From positions 591,315-655,314 of the forward strand of contig NZ_LT745763.1 in NCBI RefSeq assembly GCF_900166595.1: a stretch of 64,000 nt of DNA, read 5' to 3'. The notes beneath the pieces were generated by a model. It searched no databases. It was not told where the DNA came from and saw only the letters and a list, made by a program, of their open reading frames with translations. A program made the position numbers and the translations under genes. This document shows, in pieces, positions 8,224-16,213 of this stretch (positions are counted from its first letter, which is position 1; every line of letters begins with the position of its first letter). Source of the stretch: Virgibacillus dokdonensis. GTDB lineage: Bacteria; Bacillota; Bacilli; Bacillales; Amphibacillaceae.

Positions 8224-9087
8224 TTATGCAGCTGTTTGGCTGGTTTGAGTTCGGTATTGTACTGGACTTAAACCAGCCAATTTTAACTTTATACGTTCAT
8301 TATTGTAGTAATCAATGTAATCCTCAATTTTTCGCTTTAGCTCTTCATAAGACACTATTTTTTCCCCATAATACATTTCTTGCTTTAGAACGCCAAAAAA
8401 ATTTTCCATTGCCGCATTATCCGCACATGTTGCTTTTCTAGACATACTTTGAAAGATTTTGTTTTTCTTTAATGTTTTCATCCACTTGTTATGTTGATAG
8501 TGCCAACCTTGATCAGAATGAATCGTTGTTCGATATTCAGCTTCATTTTTAATAATTTTTAGTGCTTGATTTAACGGTGCTATAACGAAATCTAATGTTG
8601 GACTGTTAGAAATACCATAGGATATAATTTCACCATTATATAAATCCATTATTGGACTTAAATACAGTTTTTGATCTTCGGTACATTTAAACTCAGTCAC
8701 GTCTGTCACTAGTTTTTGAAGGCGAATGGATGTATTAAATCTACGGTTCAAGCGATTTTTAGCCACTTTTCCAACCTTACCTTTATACGATTTATAGCGA
8801 GATTTACGTGTGAATTTCACGCACCTTAAACCCATTTCATTCATAATTCGCTGGACTTTTTTATGATTTATTACATAACCTTGGCTTTTTAACTCTAAAT
8901 AAATACGACGATATCCGTATTTACCCTCGTGCTTTTGAAAAAGCTCAAGGATGATTTCTTTCCACTCTTTATCTGGATCTTCTTTCTGTAATTGCTTCAT
9001 ATGGTAATGATAAGTCGCCTCTGGAATACCCACAATTTCTAACACATCTTTTAATTTGAATCCTTCTTCTTTGAGTTCGAACGCCAA
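8224..9087 (-). CDS. IS150-type transposase OrfB (DDE integrase domain)
   Basis: This 287-aa catalytic subunit of an IS3-family transposase has an N-terminal HTH_21-like region (YHYHMKQL, YGYRRIYLELKS). The rve core follows with the DDE triad in VTDVTEF, IHSDQGWHYQ and ENFFGVLKQEM. It overlaps orfA by 37 bp in another frame, as expected for production as an OrfAB fusion by -1 frameshifting; a classic A6G slippery site is not obvious in the overlap. The annotated start is a TTG without a strong ribosome site, consistent with fusion expression. Confidence 0.92.
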   Translation of the reverse strand: MAFELKEEGFKLKDVLEIVGIPEATYHYHMKQLQKEDPDKEWKEIILELFQKHEGKYGYRRIYLELKSQGYVINHKKVQRIMNEMGLRCVKFTRKSRYKSYKGKVGKVAKNRLNRRFNTSIRLQKLVTDVTEFKCTEDQKLYLSPIMDLYNGEIISYGISNSPTLDFVIAPLNQALKIIKNEAEYRTTIHSDQGWHYQHNKWMKTLKKNKIFQSMSRKATCADNAAMENFFGVLKQEMYYGEKIVSYEELKRKIEDYIDYYNNERIKLKLAGLSPVQYRTQTSQTAA

Positions 9088-9629
9088 CGCTGCTTGTGCT
9101 TTTCGAGGAAGGCGTTCGGATTCTCCTGAAAAGCTTTTAACTTTTTTAAATAGGCATTCTCTAAGCGCAGAAGTTCATTTTCGCGTTCTAACAGTTCTTC
9201 ACGAGATAACTCTTTTTCTTGTTTCGCTGGTTTAGCTTTATGATTTTTAGACATAGGAGGCCGTCCTTTCGATTTATCTTGCAGGCCCTCTATACCTTCA
9301 TTCCAGAAAATTCTGTACCAGTTCGCAATTAATGTGGGATTGTTCATCTTAAAAACAATCGCGGTATCTTGATAAGAAGCGCCTGTCCTTTTCATAAAGT
9401 TTAATACATCTAACTTAAATTGAACAGGATAAACTTGTTTAGAATGCTTCCTGCGTAGCCCGTCCTCACCAAATTCTTTATAAGCACGAACCCACCTCTC
9501 AATTGGTGATTGGCTTGGAATACCATGTTTTTTCGCTAGCAATCCATAGCCCAAGGAATTTTCAAGATATTCTTTTACAATCATCAATTTAAATTCATAA
9601 CTATATTTAGCCATATAAAAACACCCCAA
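9051..9629 (-). CDS. IS150-type transposase OrfA (HTH)
   Basis: This 192-aa DNA-binding subunit has two helix-turn-helix units (YSYEFKLMIVKEYLE...SPIERWVRAYKEFG and VQFKLDVLNFMKRTG...PTLIANWYRIFWNEG) and a C-terminal leucine-zipper-like coiled coil (about 130-170) for multimerisation. An ATG at about 9614 (MAKYSYEFK) is an alternative, probably better, start than the listed one. Overlaps orfB. Confidence 0.9.
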   Translation of the reverse strand: MGCFYMAKYSYEFKLMIVKEYLENSLGYGLLAKKHGIPSQSPIERWVRAYKEFGEDGLRRKHSKQVYPVQFKLDVLNFMKRTGASYQDTAIVFKMNNPTLIANWYRIFWNEGIEGLQDKSKGRPPMSKNHKAKPAKQEKELSREELLERENELLRLENAYLKKLKAFQENPNAFLEKHKQRWRSNSKKKDSN

Positions 9630-9652
9630 AAGTCAGATTTTCACTCTAACTT

Positions 9653-10978
9653 TTGGGGTGCGGCACCATCCGACCAAGTGACGCCTCTCTCTTTTTTCAA
9701 TTTATCTTCTTTGGATTGTTTGGTGTATGGCTCGTTTTCTTTATCCCTTTTCATGTGAGATTTTTGTTTGCAACAACGTGGGAACTTGATCCATTTCAAA
9801 CTCATTTTGTAAGTACGTATGGATTCACTTCACTAATCATTAGTTTGGTCATGGTGGCAATTTGTGCTTTTGTTTATTATCGGTATCGTTACAACCATCT
9901 AAAACAGTTGATGCATCGACAAAAGCTCGCAAAGATGATTTTAGACAATCAGTGGTATGTAACAAAACAGGTGATGAATGAAAGATTTTTCAAAGATATC
10001 CCATCTAGTAAGGCGAAAGAACAAATTAGTCATTTTCCAAAGATGTATTATCGGTATGAAAAAGGCATGATTCATATTCAAGTAGAAATAACACTTGGCA
10101 AATATCAAGAGCCATTGTTAAATTTAGAAAAGAAGTTAGAAAGTGGTCTGTACTGTGAACTGGTATCAAAAGAATTACACGATTCCTATGTGGAGTATGT
10201 CCTGTTCTATGATATGATTGCGAACCGAATTTCGATTGATGAAGTCATTGCGCAAAACGGTAGCTTAAAGCTCATGAAATCAATGGATTGGGAATATGAT
10301 AAGCTGCCACATATGTTGATTGCTGGCGGAACAGGTGGTGGAAAAACGTATTTTATTCTTACGTTGATTGAAGCGCTGCTAAAAACCGATGCCAAGTTAT
10401 ATATTTTAGATCCGAAAAATGCCGATTTAGCCGATCTCAGTACCGTCATGCCTGATGTATATTATAAAAAGGAAGACATGATGGCAAGTATTGATCAATT
10501 TTATGAAGATATGATGGCTCGAAGTGAAGAAATGAAACAGATGGAAGGATATAAAACAGGGGAAAACTATGCTTATCTTGGCTTAGCTCCTCATTTTTTA
10601 GTTTTTGACGAATACGTAGCTTTTATGGAAATGCTTGCGTCTAAAGAAAGTACAGCTGTATTAACGAAACTAAAACAGATTGTCATGTTAGGTCGTCAAG
10701 CTGGATTCTTTCTTATTCTTGCTTGTCAGCGGCCAGATGCAAAATATTTAGGGGATGGGATTCGAGATCAATTTAATTTTCGTGTTGCTTTAGGAAGGAT
10801 GTCTGAACTAGGATATGGCATGATGTTTGGAAGCGACGTCCAAAAACAATTTTTCTTAAAACAGATTAAAGGACGTGGCTATGTCGATAAAGGAGATAAT
10901 GTCATTACCGAATTTTACACACCACTTGTGCCAAAGGATCATGACTTTTTAAAAGAGATAGAGAAACTAGCTCAATAA
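9653..10978 (+). CDS. tcpA: TcpA/FtsK-like conjugation coupling ATPase, 5'-truncated
   Basis: This is the FtsK/SpoIIIE-type coupling protein (Tn916 Orf21, ICEBs1 ConQ) that pumps the relaxase-bound DNA to the mating channel. Two transmembrane helices (about 12-35 and 55-75) precede the motor domain. Walker A is AGGTGGGKT (near residue 225) and Walker B is FLVFDEY. Only the first 11 codons are separated by the IS. A TTG at 9653, inside the IS terminal repeat, is in frame and would add a five-residue IS-derived N-terminus. No strong ribosome site is seen before it, so expression is doubtful. Confidence 0.85.
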   Translation: MGCGTIRPSDASLFFQFIFFGLFGVWLVFFIPFHVRFLFATTWELDPFQTHFVSTYGFTSLIISLVMVAICAFVYYRYRYNHLKQLMHRQKLAKMILDNQWYVTKQVMNERFFKDIPSSKAKEQISHFPKMYYRYEKGMIHIQVEITLGKYQEPLLNLEKKLESGLYCELVSKELHDSYVEYVLFYDMIANRISIDEVIAQNGSLKLMKSMDWEYDKLPHMLIAGGTGGGKTYFILTLIEALLKTDAKLYILDPKNADLADLSTVMPDVYYKKEDMMASIDQFYEDMMARSEEMKQMEGYKTGENYAYLGLAPHFLVFDEYVAFMEMLASKESTAVLTKLKQIVMLGRQAGFFLILACQRPDAKYLGDGIRDQFNFRVALGRMSELGYGMMFGSDVQKQFFLKQIKGRGYVDKGDNVITEFYTPLVPKDHDFLKEIEKLAQ

Positions 10979-10982
10979 GGCT

Positions 10983-11077
10983 GCCCAGTGCGGCGGCGTG
11001 CGAAGCGTAAGCCGCTGTGCTGGGCAAAGCCTGCGTGGCGACAGCCACGCTTTACCCCCCATTTCTAACAGGGGGGT
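10983..11077 (+). other. oriT: Origin of transfer (oriT), Tn916/ICEBs1 type
   Basis: The element lies between tcpA and the relaxase, as in Tn916. It contains the diagnostic nic-region inverted repeat ACCCCCC (11054-11060), ten bases ending in CTAACA, then GGGGGGT (11071-11077). ICEBs1 and Tn916 oriT have the same C-run / CTAACA / G-run layout. Two further hairpins precede it: GCCCAG...CTGGGC (10983-11025) and GCGTGGC/GCCACGC (11033-11050). The relaxase encoded just downstream should nick here. Confidence 0.88.
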
Positions 11078-11148
11078 AGAAAAACAATAAGAAACTGTTC
11101 CAAAAGCCAATAACACCTGATGGCGCAACGGTTTGGAGCATATGGAGA

Positions 11149-11187
11149 AGATGTCAGCTTTTAACTTTTAGTTGACATCTTTTTTTG
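11149..11187 (+). terminator. Terminator/attenuator just before mobT
   Basis: Stem AGATGTCA / TGACATCT with a 16-base loop and seven T. It ends a few bases before the mobT ribosome site although mobT has no other obvious promoter in between, so it may act as an attenuator that the operon transcript must pass. Confidence 0.65.
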
Positions 11188-11202
11188 TTTGGAGGAATGC
11201 AC

Positions 11203-12405
11203 ATGAATCAAGTACCTTGGTATCAACAATTAAAGGAAAAACGACTGGAATACGGTGTATCGCAAAATAAACTGGCTGTTCATATTGGAATTTCAAGACA
11301 ATATATTAGTGAAATCGAAACTGGAAAAGTAACTCCTTCCGATTCACTGCAAGTTGCTTTGTTCGATATTTTAGAGCAATTTAATCCAGCTGCTCCTTTG
11401 GAAATCTTATTTGACTATGTACGGATTCGATTTTTAACGACAAATCCGAAGCCTGTCATTGAAGATATTTTAAAACTCAAAATGGAATACATGTTACACG
11501 AGGACTATGCGTTTTACTCCTATATGGAACAATACGTTTTTGGTGATATTGTCGTCATGGTTTCTCCTGATGAAGACAAAGGGTGTTTACTCGAACTTAA
11601 AGGGAAAGGATGTCGTCAATTTGAAAACTTTTTATTAGCCCAGCAACGAACATGGTTCGATTTTTTTATGGAAGTGTTTCGTGTTGGTGGCGTATTTAAA
11701 CGAATTGATCTTGCGATAAACGATAAGACAAGCGTATTGGATATTCCGTTTTTAACGAACAAATGCCGTAATGAAGAATGTATCTCAGTTTTTCGTAGTT
11801 TTAAAAGTTACCGTTCTGGTGAACTTGTGCAGAGTGAAGACAAGCCTGACATGGGAAATACGTTATATATCGGCTCTTTAAAAAGTGACGTGTACTTTTG
11901 TGCGTATGAAAAGGATTATGAACAATACGTGAAGCATGGCACATCTCTCGAAGATACAGATGTGAAAAATCGCTTTGAAATTCGATTAAAGAATGATCGT
12001 GCATACCATGCAGTTGTGGATTTAATGATGTATGAAGATGCTGGTCGAACCGCCTTTTCTATTATTAATCGATATATTCGTTTTGTCGATAAAGACGAGG
12101 AAAAACGTCGCAGTAGTTGGAAAATGAATAAAGAATGGCAACGATTTTTGGATTTAGGCGTGAATAGAAAAATTTCTTTAACGACAAAACCTGAACCATA
12201 TACGTTTAATAAGACACTCAGATGGCTAGCTCATCAAGTCGCCCCCACTTGGAAACTAGCGACAAAGATAGATGAACTCAATCAAACGAGTGTAATTAAG
12301 GATATGTTGGAACAGACAGAGTTATCCAAGCGCCATCAAAAAATACTCATGCAACAAACCATTCCTTTAGGGAAAGTGATTCAACCACAGTCAGATAACG
12401 AATGA
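11203..12405 (+). CDS. mobT: MobT-family relaxase (Tn916 Orf20 / ICEBs1 NicK)
   Basis: This 400-aa relaxase/replication-initiation protein has an N-terminal XRE-type HTH (about 8-65, KRLEYGVSQNKLAVHIGISRQYISEIE) followed by the Rep_trans-like catalytic domain (HEDYAFYSYMEQY...GVFKRIDLAINDKT...YCAYEKDYEQ-like motifs). It nicks oriT, stays bound to the 5' end, and also starts rolling-circle replication of the excised ICE. ATG 11203 has GGAGG 7 bp upstream; ATG 11197 is too close. It sits directly after oriT, the order found in Tn916. Confidence 0.92.
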   Translation: MNQVPWYQQLKEKRLEYGVSQNKLAVHIGISRQYISEIETGKVTPSDSLQVALFDILEQFNPAAPLEILFDYVRIRFLTTNPKPVIEDILKLKMEYMLHEDYAFYSYMEQYVFGDIVVMVSPDEDKGCLLELKGKGCRQFENFLLAQQRTWFDFFMEVFRVGGVFKRIDLAINDKTSVLDIPFLTNKCRNEECISVFRSFKSYRSGELVQSEDKPDMGNTLYIGSLKSDVYFCAYEKDYEQYVKHGTSLEDTDVKNRFEIRLKNDRAYHAVVDLMMYEDAGRTAFSIINRYIRFVDKDEEKRRSSWKMNKEWQRFLDLGVNRKISLTTKPEPYTFNKTLRWLAHQVAPTWKLATKIDELNQTSVIKDMLEQTELSKRHQKILMQQTIPLGKVIQPQSDNE

Positions 12406-12430
12406 TTAACTTATGAAGGGAGAAAATCAA

Positions 12431-12652
12431 ATGAACTTTGGCCAGAATTTATACAATTGGTTTTTAAGTAATGCACAATCTTTAGTATTAATGGCGATTG
12501 TCGTAATTGGAATTTATTTAGGCTTTAAACGGGAGTTTTCCAAACTAATTGGCTTTTTAATTATTGCTTTGGTTGCAGTAGGATTAGTCTTTAATGCGGC
12601 TGGTGTGAAAGACGTGTTGTTAAACCTATTTAATCGAATCATAGGGTCTTAA
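12431..12652 (+). CDS. TcpD-like small membrane protein of the conjugation module
   Basis: This 73-aa protein has two hydrophobic helices (about 12-30 and 37-55) separated by a basic loop KREFSK, followed by an amphipathic C-terminus. Position after the relaxase and before ArdA/TcpE matches small membrane components of Gram-positive type IV secretion (TcpD family of pCW3; small ORFs after NicK in ICEBs1). ATG 12431 is well spaced from AAGGGAGA. Function in channel assembly is inferred from family and context. Confidence 0.7.
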   Translation: MNFGQNLYNWFLSNAQSLVLMAIVVIGIYLGFKREFSKLIGFLIIALVAVGLVFNAAGVKDVLLNLFNRIIGS

Positions 12653-12757
12653 ATTGTACCGTTTTTTTGTGGAAGATAAGTGGTCTTCTTATGTTCTACA
12701 AAAAAATGGTGGACCAAACGGTAGTGCGGTAGGGATTAACAAGCCTCATTTGTGTAT

Positions 12758-12785
12758 CAGCAGATAATAAGCTGCTGCTTTTTTA
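12758..12785 (+). terminator. Intrinsic terminator before ardA
   Basis: CAGCAG / CTGCTG stem with an 8-base loop followed by CTTTTTT. The second of three terminators spaced through the conjugation operon. Confidence 0.65.
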
Positions 12786-12818
12786 TGGCTATTTTTAATG
12801 AAAAGGATGTGAATTTTT

Positions 12819-13319
12819 ATGGAAATGCAAGTTTTTATAACGAATCTTGGTAAATATAATGAAGGGGAAGTTAATGGTGCTTGGTTCTCACCACCTATTG
12901 ATTTTGAGGAAGTGAAAGAACGTATCGGTTTGAATGGAGAGTATGAAGAATATGCAATCTTCGATTACGAACTTCCCTTTGAAATTGGCGAATATACACC
13001 TATTTCAGAAGTGAACCGATTATGTGCAATGGTCGCAGAAATTGAGGGTACGCCTCTTTATGATTCTCTTTCCGAAGTTCAAAGCTATTGGTTTAATAGT
13101 ATAGAAGAATTGCTGGAGCACCAAGATGATATTATGTATTATCCTGATTGTGAGAATATGGCGGATGTCGCAAGGTATTTCGTAGAGGAAACAGGAGCAC
13201 TTGGAGAAGTTCCTGCCAATCTACAAAACTATATTGATTATGAAGCTTTTGGACGTGACTTAGAAATCAGCGGTAATTTTCTTGTTACGTCTCATGGTGT
13301 GTTTGAATATATCCAATAG
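12819..13319 (+). CDS. ardA: Antirestriction protein ArdA
   Basis: This 166-aa acidic protein of the ArdA family (Tn916 Orf18) mimics B-form DNA and blocks type I restriction enzymes when the element enters a new host. The N-terminus QVFITNLGKYNEGEVNGAWFSPP and the excess of Asp/Glu over the whole length are typical. It is bracketed by terminators (12758-12785 and 13325-13358), so it may be expressed separately or need readthrough. Confidence 0.93.
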   Translation: MEMQVFITNLGKYNEGEVNGAWFSPPIDFEEVKERIGLNGEYEEYAIFDYELPFEIGEYTPISEVNRLCAMVAEIEGTPLYDSLSEVQSYWFNSIEELLEHQDDIMYYPDCENMADVARYFVEETGALGEVPANLQNYIDYEAFGRDLEISGNFLVTSHGVFEYIQ

Positions 13320-13324
13320 ATGGA

Positions 13325-13358
13325 GAAGCAGCTTGTTATCGCACAGGCTGCTTTTTCT
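13325..13358 (+). terminator. Intrinsic terminator between ardA and tcpE
   Basis: AAGCAGC / GCTGCTT stem with a 14-base loop and a T run. It closes the ardA unit just before the mating-channel genes. Confidence 0.65.
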
Positions 13359-13380
13359 ATTGATGAAAGGATGATTTCAT

Positions 13381-13773
13381 GTGAAAAAACTAAAAAGTTA
13401 TACCCGTATTTGGTCAGTCGAAAAAGTGATTTATGCCATTAATGATTTTCGATTACCTTTCCCAGTGACCTTTAACCAAATGTCATGGTTTGTGCTTTCT
13501 CTTTTAGCTGTCATGCTACTTGGAAACCGCCCTCCCCTCTCCTTGATTGATGGGGCGTTATTAAAATATGTTGGAATTCCAGTTGGTTTGACTTGGTTTA
13601 TGAGTCAAAAAACATTCGATGGTAAAAAACCGTATAGCTTTTTCAAGTCTGCATTGACATATTGGTTTCGACCTAAAGTTACGTATGCAGGAAAACCTAT
13701 CAAACTACAACGTGTGAAAGTAAATGAAAATATCACCGCTGTTAGGAGTGAAGTCCATGCGTTATCCGATTAA
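13381..13773 (+). CDS. tcpE: TcpE-family conjugation membrane protein (Tn916 Orf17)
   Basis: A 130-aa protein with two central transmembrane helices (about 33-48 and 56-75) flanked by cytoplasmic segments; the end KPYSFFKSALTYWFRPKVTYAG is typical of TcpE. In pCW3 and ICEBs1 (ConD) it interacts with other channel proteins at the membrane. The start is GTG 13381 with AAAGGA about 9 bp upstream. Its last 17 bases overlap the VirB4 gene, indicating coupled translation. Confidence 0.88.
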   Translation: MKKLKSYTRIWSVEKVIYAINDFRLPFPVTFNQMSWFVLSLLAVMLLGNRPPLSLIDGALLKYVGIPVGLTWFMSQKTFDGKKPYSFFKSALTYWFRPKVTYAGKPIKLQRVKVNENITAVRSEVHALSD

Positions 13774-16213
13774 ATACCTTGAAAATAATCTTGTTTTCAA
13801 TCATGACGGCGAATGTTTCGCGTATTATGAGCTGTTGCCATATAATTATTCCTTTTTATCGGAGGATGAGAAAATACAGGTGCATGACCATTTCCGTCAA
13901 TTGATTGCCCAAAATCAAGACGGTAAAATTCATGCTTTGCAGATCAGTACCGCAAGCAGTATCCGCTCGGTACAGGAACAAAGCAAGGAGCTAGTGACAG
14001 GGCGATTACAAGAGGTTGCTTATGAACGTATTGACGACCAAACGGAAGCCCTTGTCTCCATGATTGGCGAACATCAAGTCGACTACCGCTTCTTTATTGG
14101 TTTTAAGCTGTTGTTGAATGAAGAAGAAGTCAGTATGAAATCAATGGGGAAAAACATCAAAAATTCACTTTCTTCATTTGTCCTTGATGTAAACCATCAC
14201 CTGATGGGAGATTTTGTCTCGATGCCTCATGAAGAAATTAGACGTTTCTCTAAAATGGAATCTTTATTGCAAAACAAAATTTCGAGACGTTTTAAGGTAC
14301 GCCCTCTAGATAAAAATGACTTTGGCTATCTGATTGAACATCTTCACGGCCAAACTGGAATAGCTTATGACGAGTACGATTATGCCCTACCTCTTAAGAA
14401 GTTAAAAAAGAAAACTTTAGTGAAGCGTTATGATCTGATTAAACCGACTCGTTGTTTAATTGAGGAAAATCAACGTTATTTAAAAATTGAACAGGAAGAA
14501 CAAACCACGTATGTGGCCTACTTTACGATAAATTCCATTGTCGGTGACCTTGAATTTCCGTCAGATGAAATCTTTTATTATCAACAACAACAATTTGATT
14601 TTCCAATTGATACTTCCATGAACGTAGAAATTGTAACGAATAAAAAAGCATTATCTACCGTTCGGAACAAGAAAAAGGAACTTAAAGACTTGGATAATCA
14701 TGCCTGGGAATCCGATAATGAAACTGGCAGCAATGTCATCGACGCGCTGGAACAGGTAAATGAATTAGAAGATGTGCTCGACCAAAGTAAAGAATCGATG
14801 TATAAGTTAAGCTACGTGATTCGCGTGTCTGCTCCTAACTTGGACGAACTTAAACAGCGTTGTAATGAGGTAAAAGATTTTTATGATGATTTGAATGTAA
14901 AACTTGTTCGTCCATTTGGAGATATAATCGGTTTACACAGTGAATTTATCCCTGCTAGTAAGCGGTATATGAATGATTATATCCAGTACGTGACCTCTGA
15001 CTTTTTGGCAGGCCTTGGGTTTGGTGCAACACAAATGCTAGGAGAAACAGAAGGAATATATTTTGGCTACAACTTGGATACGGGAAGAAATGTCTATCTC
15101 AACCCTAGCCTTGCTAGTCAAGGCGTCAAAGGTTCGGTCACGAATGCCTTAGCTTCTGCTTTCTTAGGCTCACTTGGTGGAGGTAAATCTTTTTCCAATA
15201 ATCTACTTGTCTATTATGCGGTTCTCTTTGGTGGTCAAGCCCTCATTGTTGATCCAAAGGCGGAACGAGGGAAATGGAAAGAAACGTTACCTGAAATTGC
15301 TCACGAAATAAATATTGTTAATTTAACAAGTGACGATACCAACAAAGGATTACTTGATCCTTTTGTCATTATGAAAAAGAAAAAGGACTCGGAAAGTCTT
15401 GCGATTGATATTCTTACTTTCCTCACAGGTATATCCAGTCGGGATGGAGATAAATTCCCTGTATTACGACGAGCGATTCGAGCTGTTGGTCAACAGGAAG
15501 AACGTGGTTTGCTTCTTGTGATTCATGAACTTAGAAGTGATCCTAATCCATTAGCTGATCCAATTGCTGACCATATCGAAAGTTTTACCGACTATGACTT
15601 TGCCCACCTTCTCTTTTCGGATGGTACTGTGGAAAATTCGATTAGTTTAGAAAAACAGTTGAATATCATTCAAGTGGCAGATTTAGTGTTACCAGACGCA
15701 GAAACAAGTTTTGAGGAATATACGACGATGGAATTATTAAGTGTCGCCATGCTGATTGTCATTTCTACTTTTGCGTTAGACTTTATACATTCCGATCGTA
15801 GCATTTTTAAAATTGTTGATTTGGACGAAGCTTGGAGCTTTCTACAAGTTGCACAAGGAAAAACACTTTCAAATAAATTAGTTCGTGCAGGGCGTGCAAT
15901 GAATGCTGGTGTCTACTTTGTTACCCAGAATGCCGACGATTTAACCGATGAAAAATTAAAAAATAACATCGGCGTCAAGTTTGCTTTCCGTTCCAGGGAT
16001 ATGACAGAAATAAAGAAAACCCTTCAATTCTTTGGTGTGGATGCGGAAGATGAATCGAATCAAAGGCGATTACGGGAACTGGAAAACGGCCAATGTTTAA
16101 TTCAAGACTTATATGGGCGTGTGGGAATTATTCAAGTCCATCCTGTCTTTGAAGAATTATTCCATGCTTTTGACACGCGTCCACCGACACAGGAGAAGAA
16201 AGGTGGCGATTAA
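13757..16213 (+). CDS. VirB4-like conjugation ATPase (Tn916 Orf16, ConE-type)
   Basis: This 818-aa ATPase powers assembly or substrate movement of the mating channel. Walker A (SLGGGKSFSNN) lies near residue 475 and Walker B (KIVDLDEAWSFL) near 690. QNADDLTDEKLKNNIGVKFAFR follows, typical of VirB4/TraE/ConE. ATG 13757 is chosen because AGGAGTG lies just upstream and family members begin MRYPIKYLE; an upstream in-frame ATG would lengthen the overlap with tcpE without a ribosome site. Confidence 0.93.
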   Translation: MRYPIKYLENNLVFNHDGECFAYYELLPYNYSFLSEDEKIQVHDHFRQLIAQNQDGKIHALQISTASSIRSVQEQSKELVTGRLQEVAYERIDDQTEALVSMIGEHQVDYRFFIGFKLLLNEEEVSMKSMGKNIKNSLSSFVLDVNHHLMGDFVSMPHEEIRRFSKMESLLQNKISRRFKVRPLDKNDFGYLIEHLHGQTGIAYDEYDYALPLKKLKKKTLVKRYDLIKPTRCLIEENQRYLKIEQEEQTTYVAYFTINSIVGDLEFPSDEIFYYQQQQFDFPIDTSMNVEIVTNKKALSTVRNKKKELKDLDNHAWESDNETGSNVIDALEQVNELEDVLDQSKESMYKLSYVIRVSAPNLDELKQRCNEVKDFYDDLNVKLVRPFGDIIGLHSEFIPASKRYMNDYIQYVTSDFLAGLGFGATQMLGETEGIYFGYNLDTGRNVYLNPSLASQGVKGSVTNALASAFLGSLGGGKSFSNNLLVYYAVLFGGQALIVDPKAERGKWKETLPEIAHEINIVNLTSDDTNKGLLDPFVIMKKKKDSESLAIDILTFLTGISSRDGDKFPVLRRAIRAVGQQEERGLLLVIHELRSDPNPLADPIADHIESFTDYDFAHLLFSDGTVENSISLEKQLNIIQVADLVLPDAETSFEEYTTMELLSVAMLIVISTFALDFIHSDRSIFKIVDLDEAWSFLQVAQGKTLSNKLVRAGRAMNAGVYFVTQNADDLTDEKLKNNIGVKFAFRSRDMTEIKKTLQFFGVDAEDESNQRRLRELENGQCLIQDLYGRVGIIQVHPVFEELFHAFDTRPPTQEKKGGD

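Larger units (their letters stand above)
8194..9667 (-). mobile_element. IS150-group (IS3 family) insertion sequence in tcpA
   Basis: The 1474-bp element has imperfect terminal inverted repeats: GGTGGTGACCCCACAAAG at the left, GGTGCCGCACCCCAAAAG at the right when read inward, both leading into GTTAGAG. It is flanked by a 3-bp direct repeat ATC (8191-8193 and 9668-9670), the target duplication size of this group. It carries overlapping orfA and orfB in the opposite direction to the conjugation operon. The clean ends and target duplication point to a recent insertion. Confidence 0.92.
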
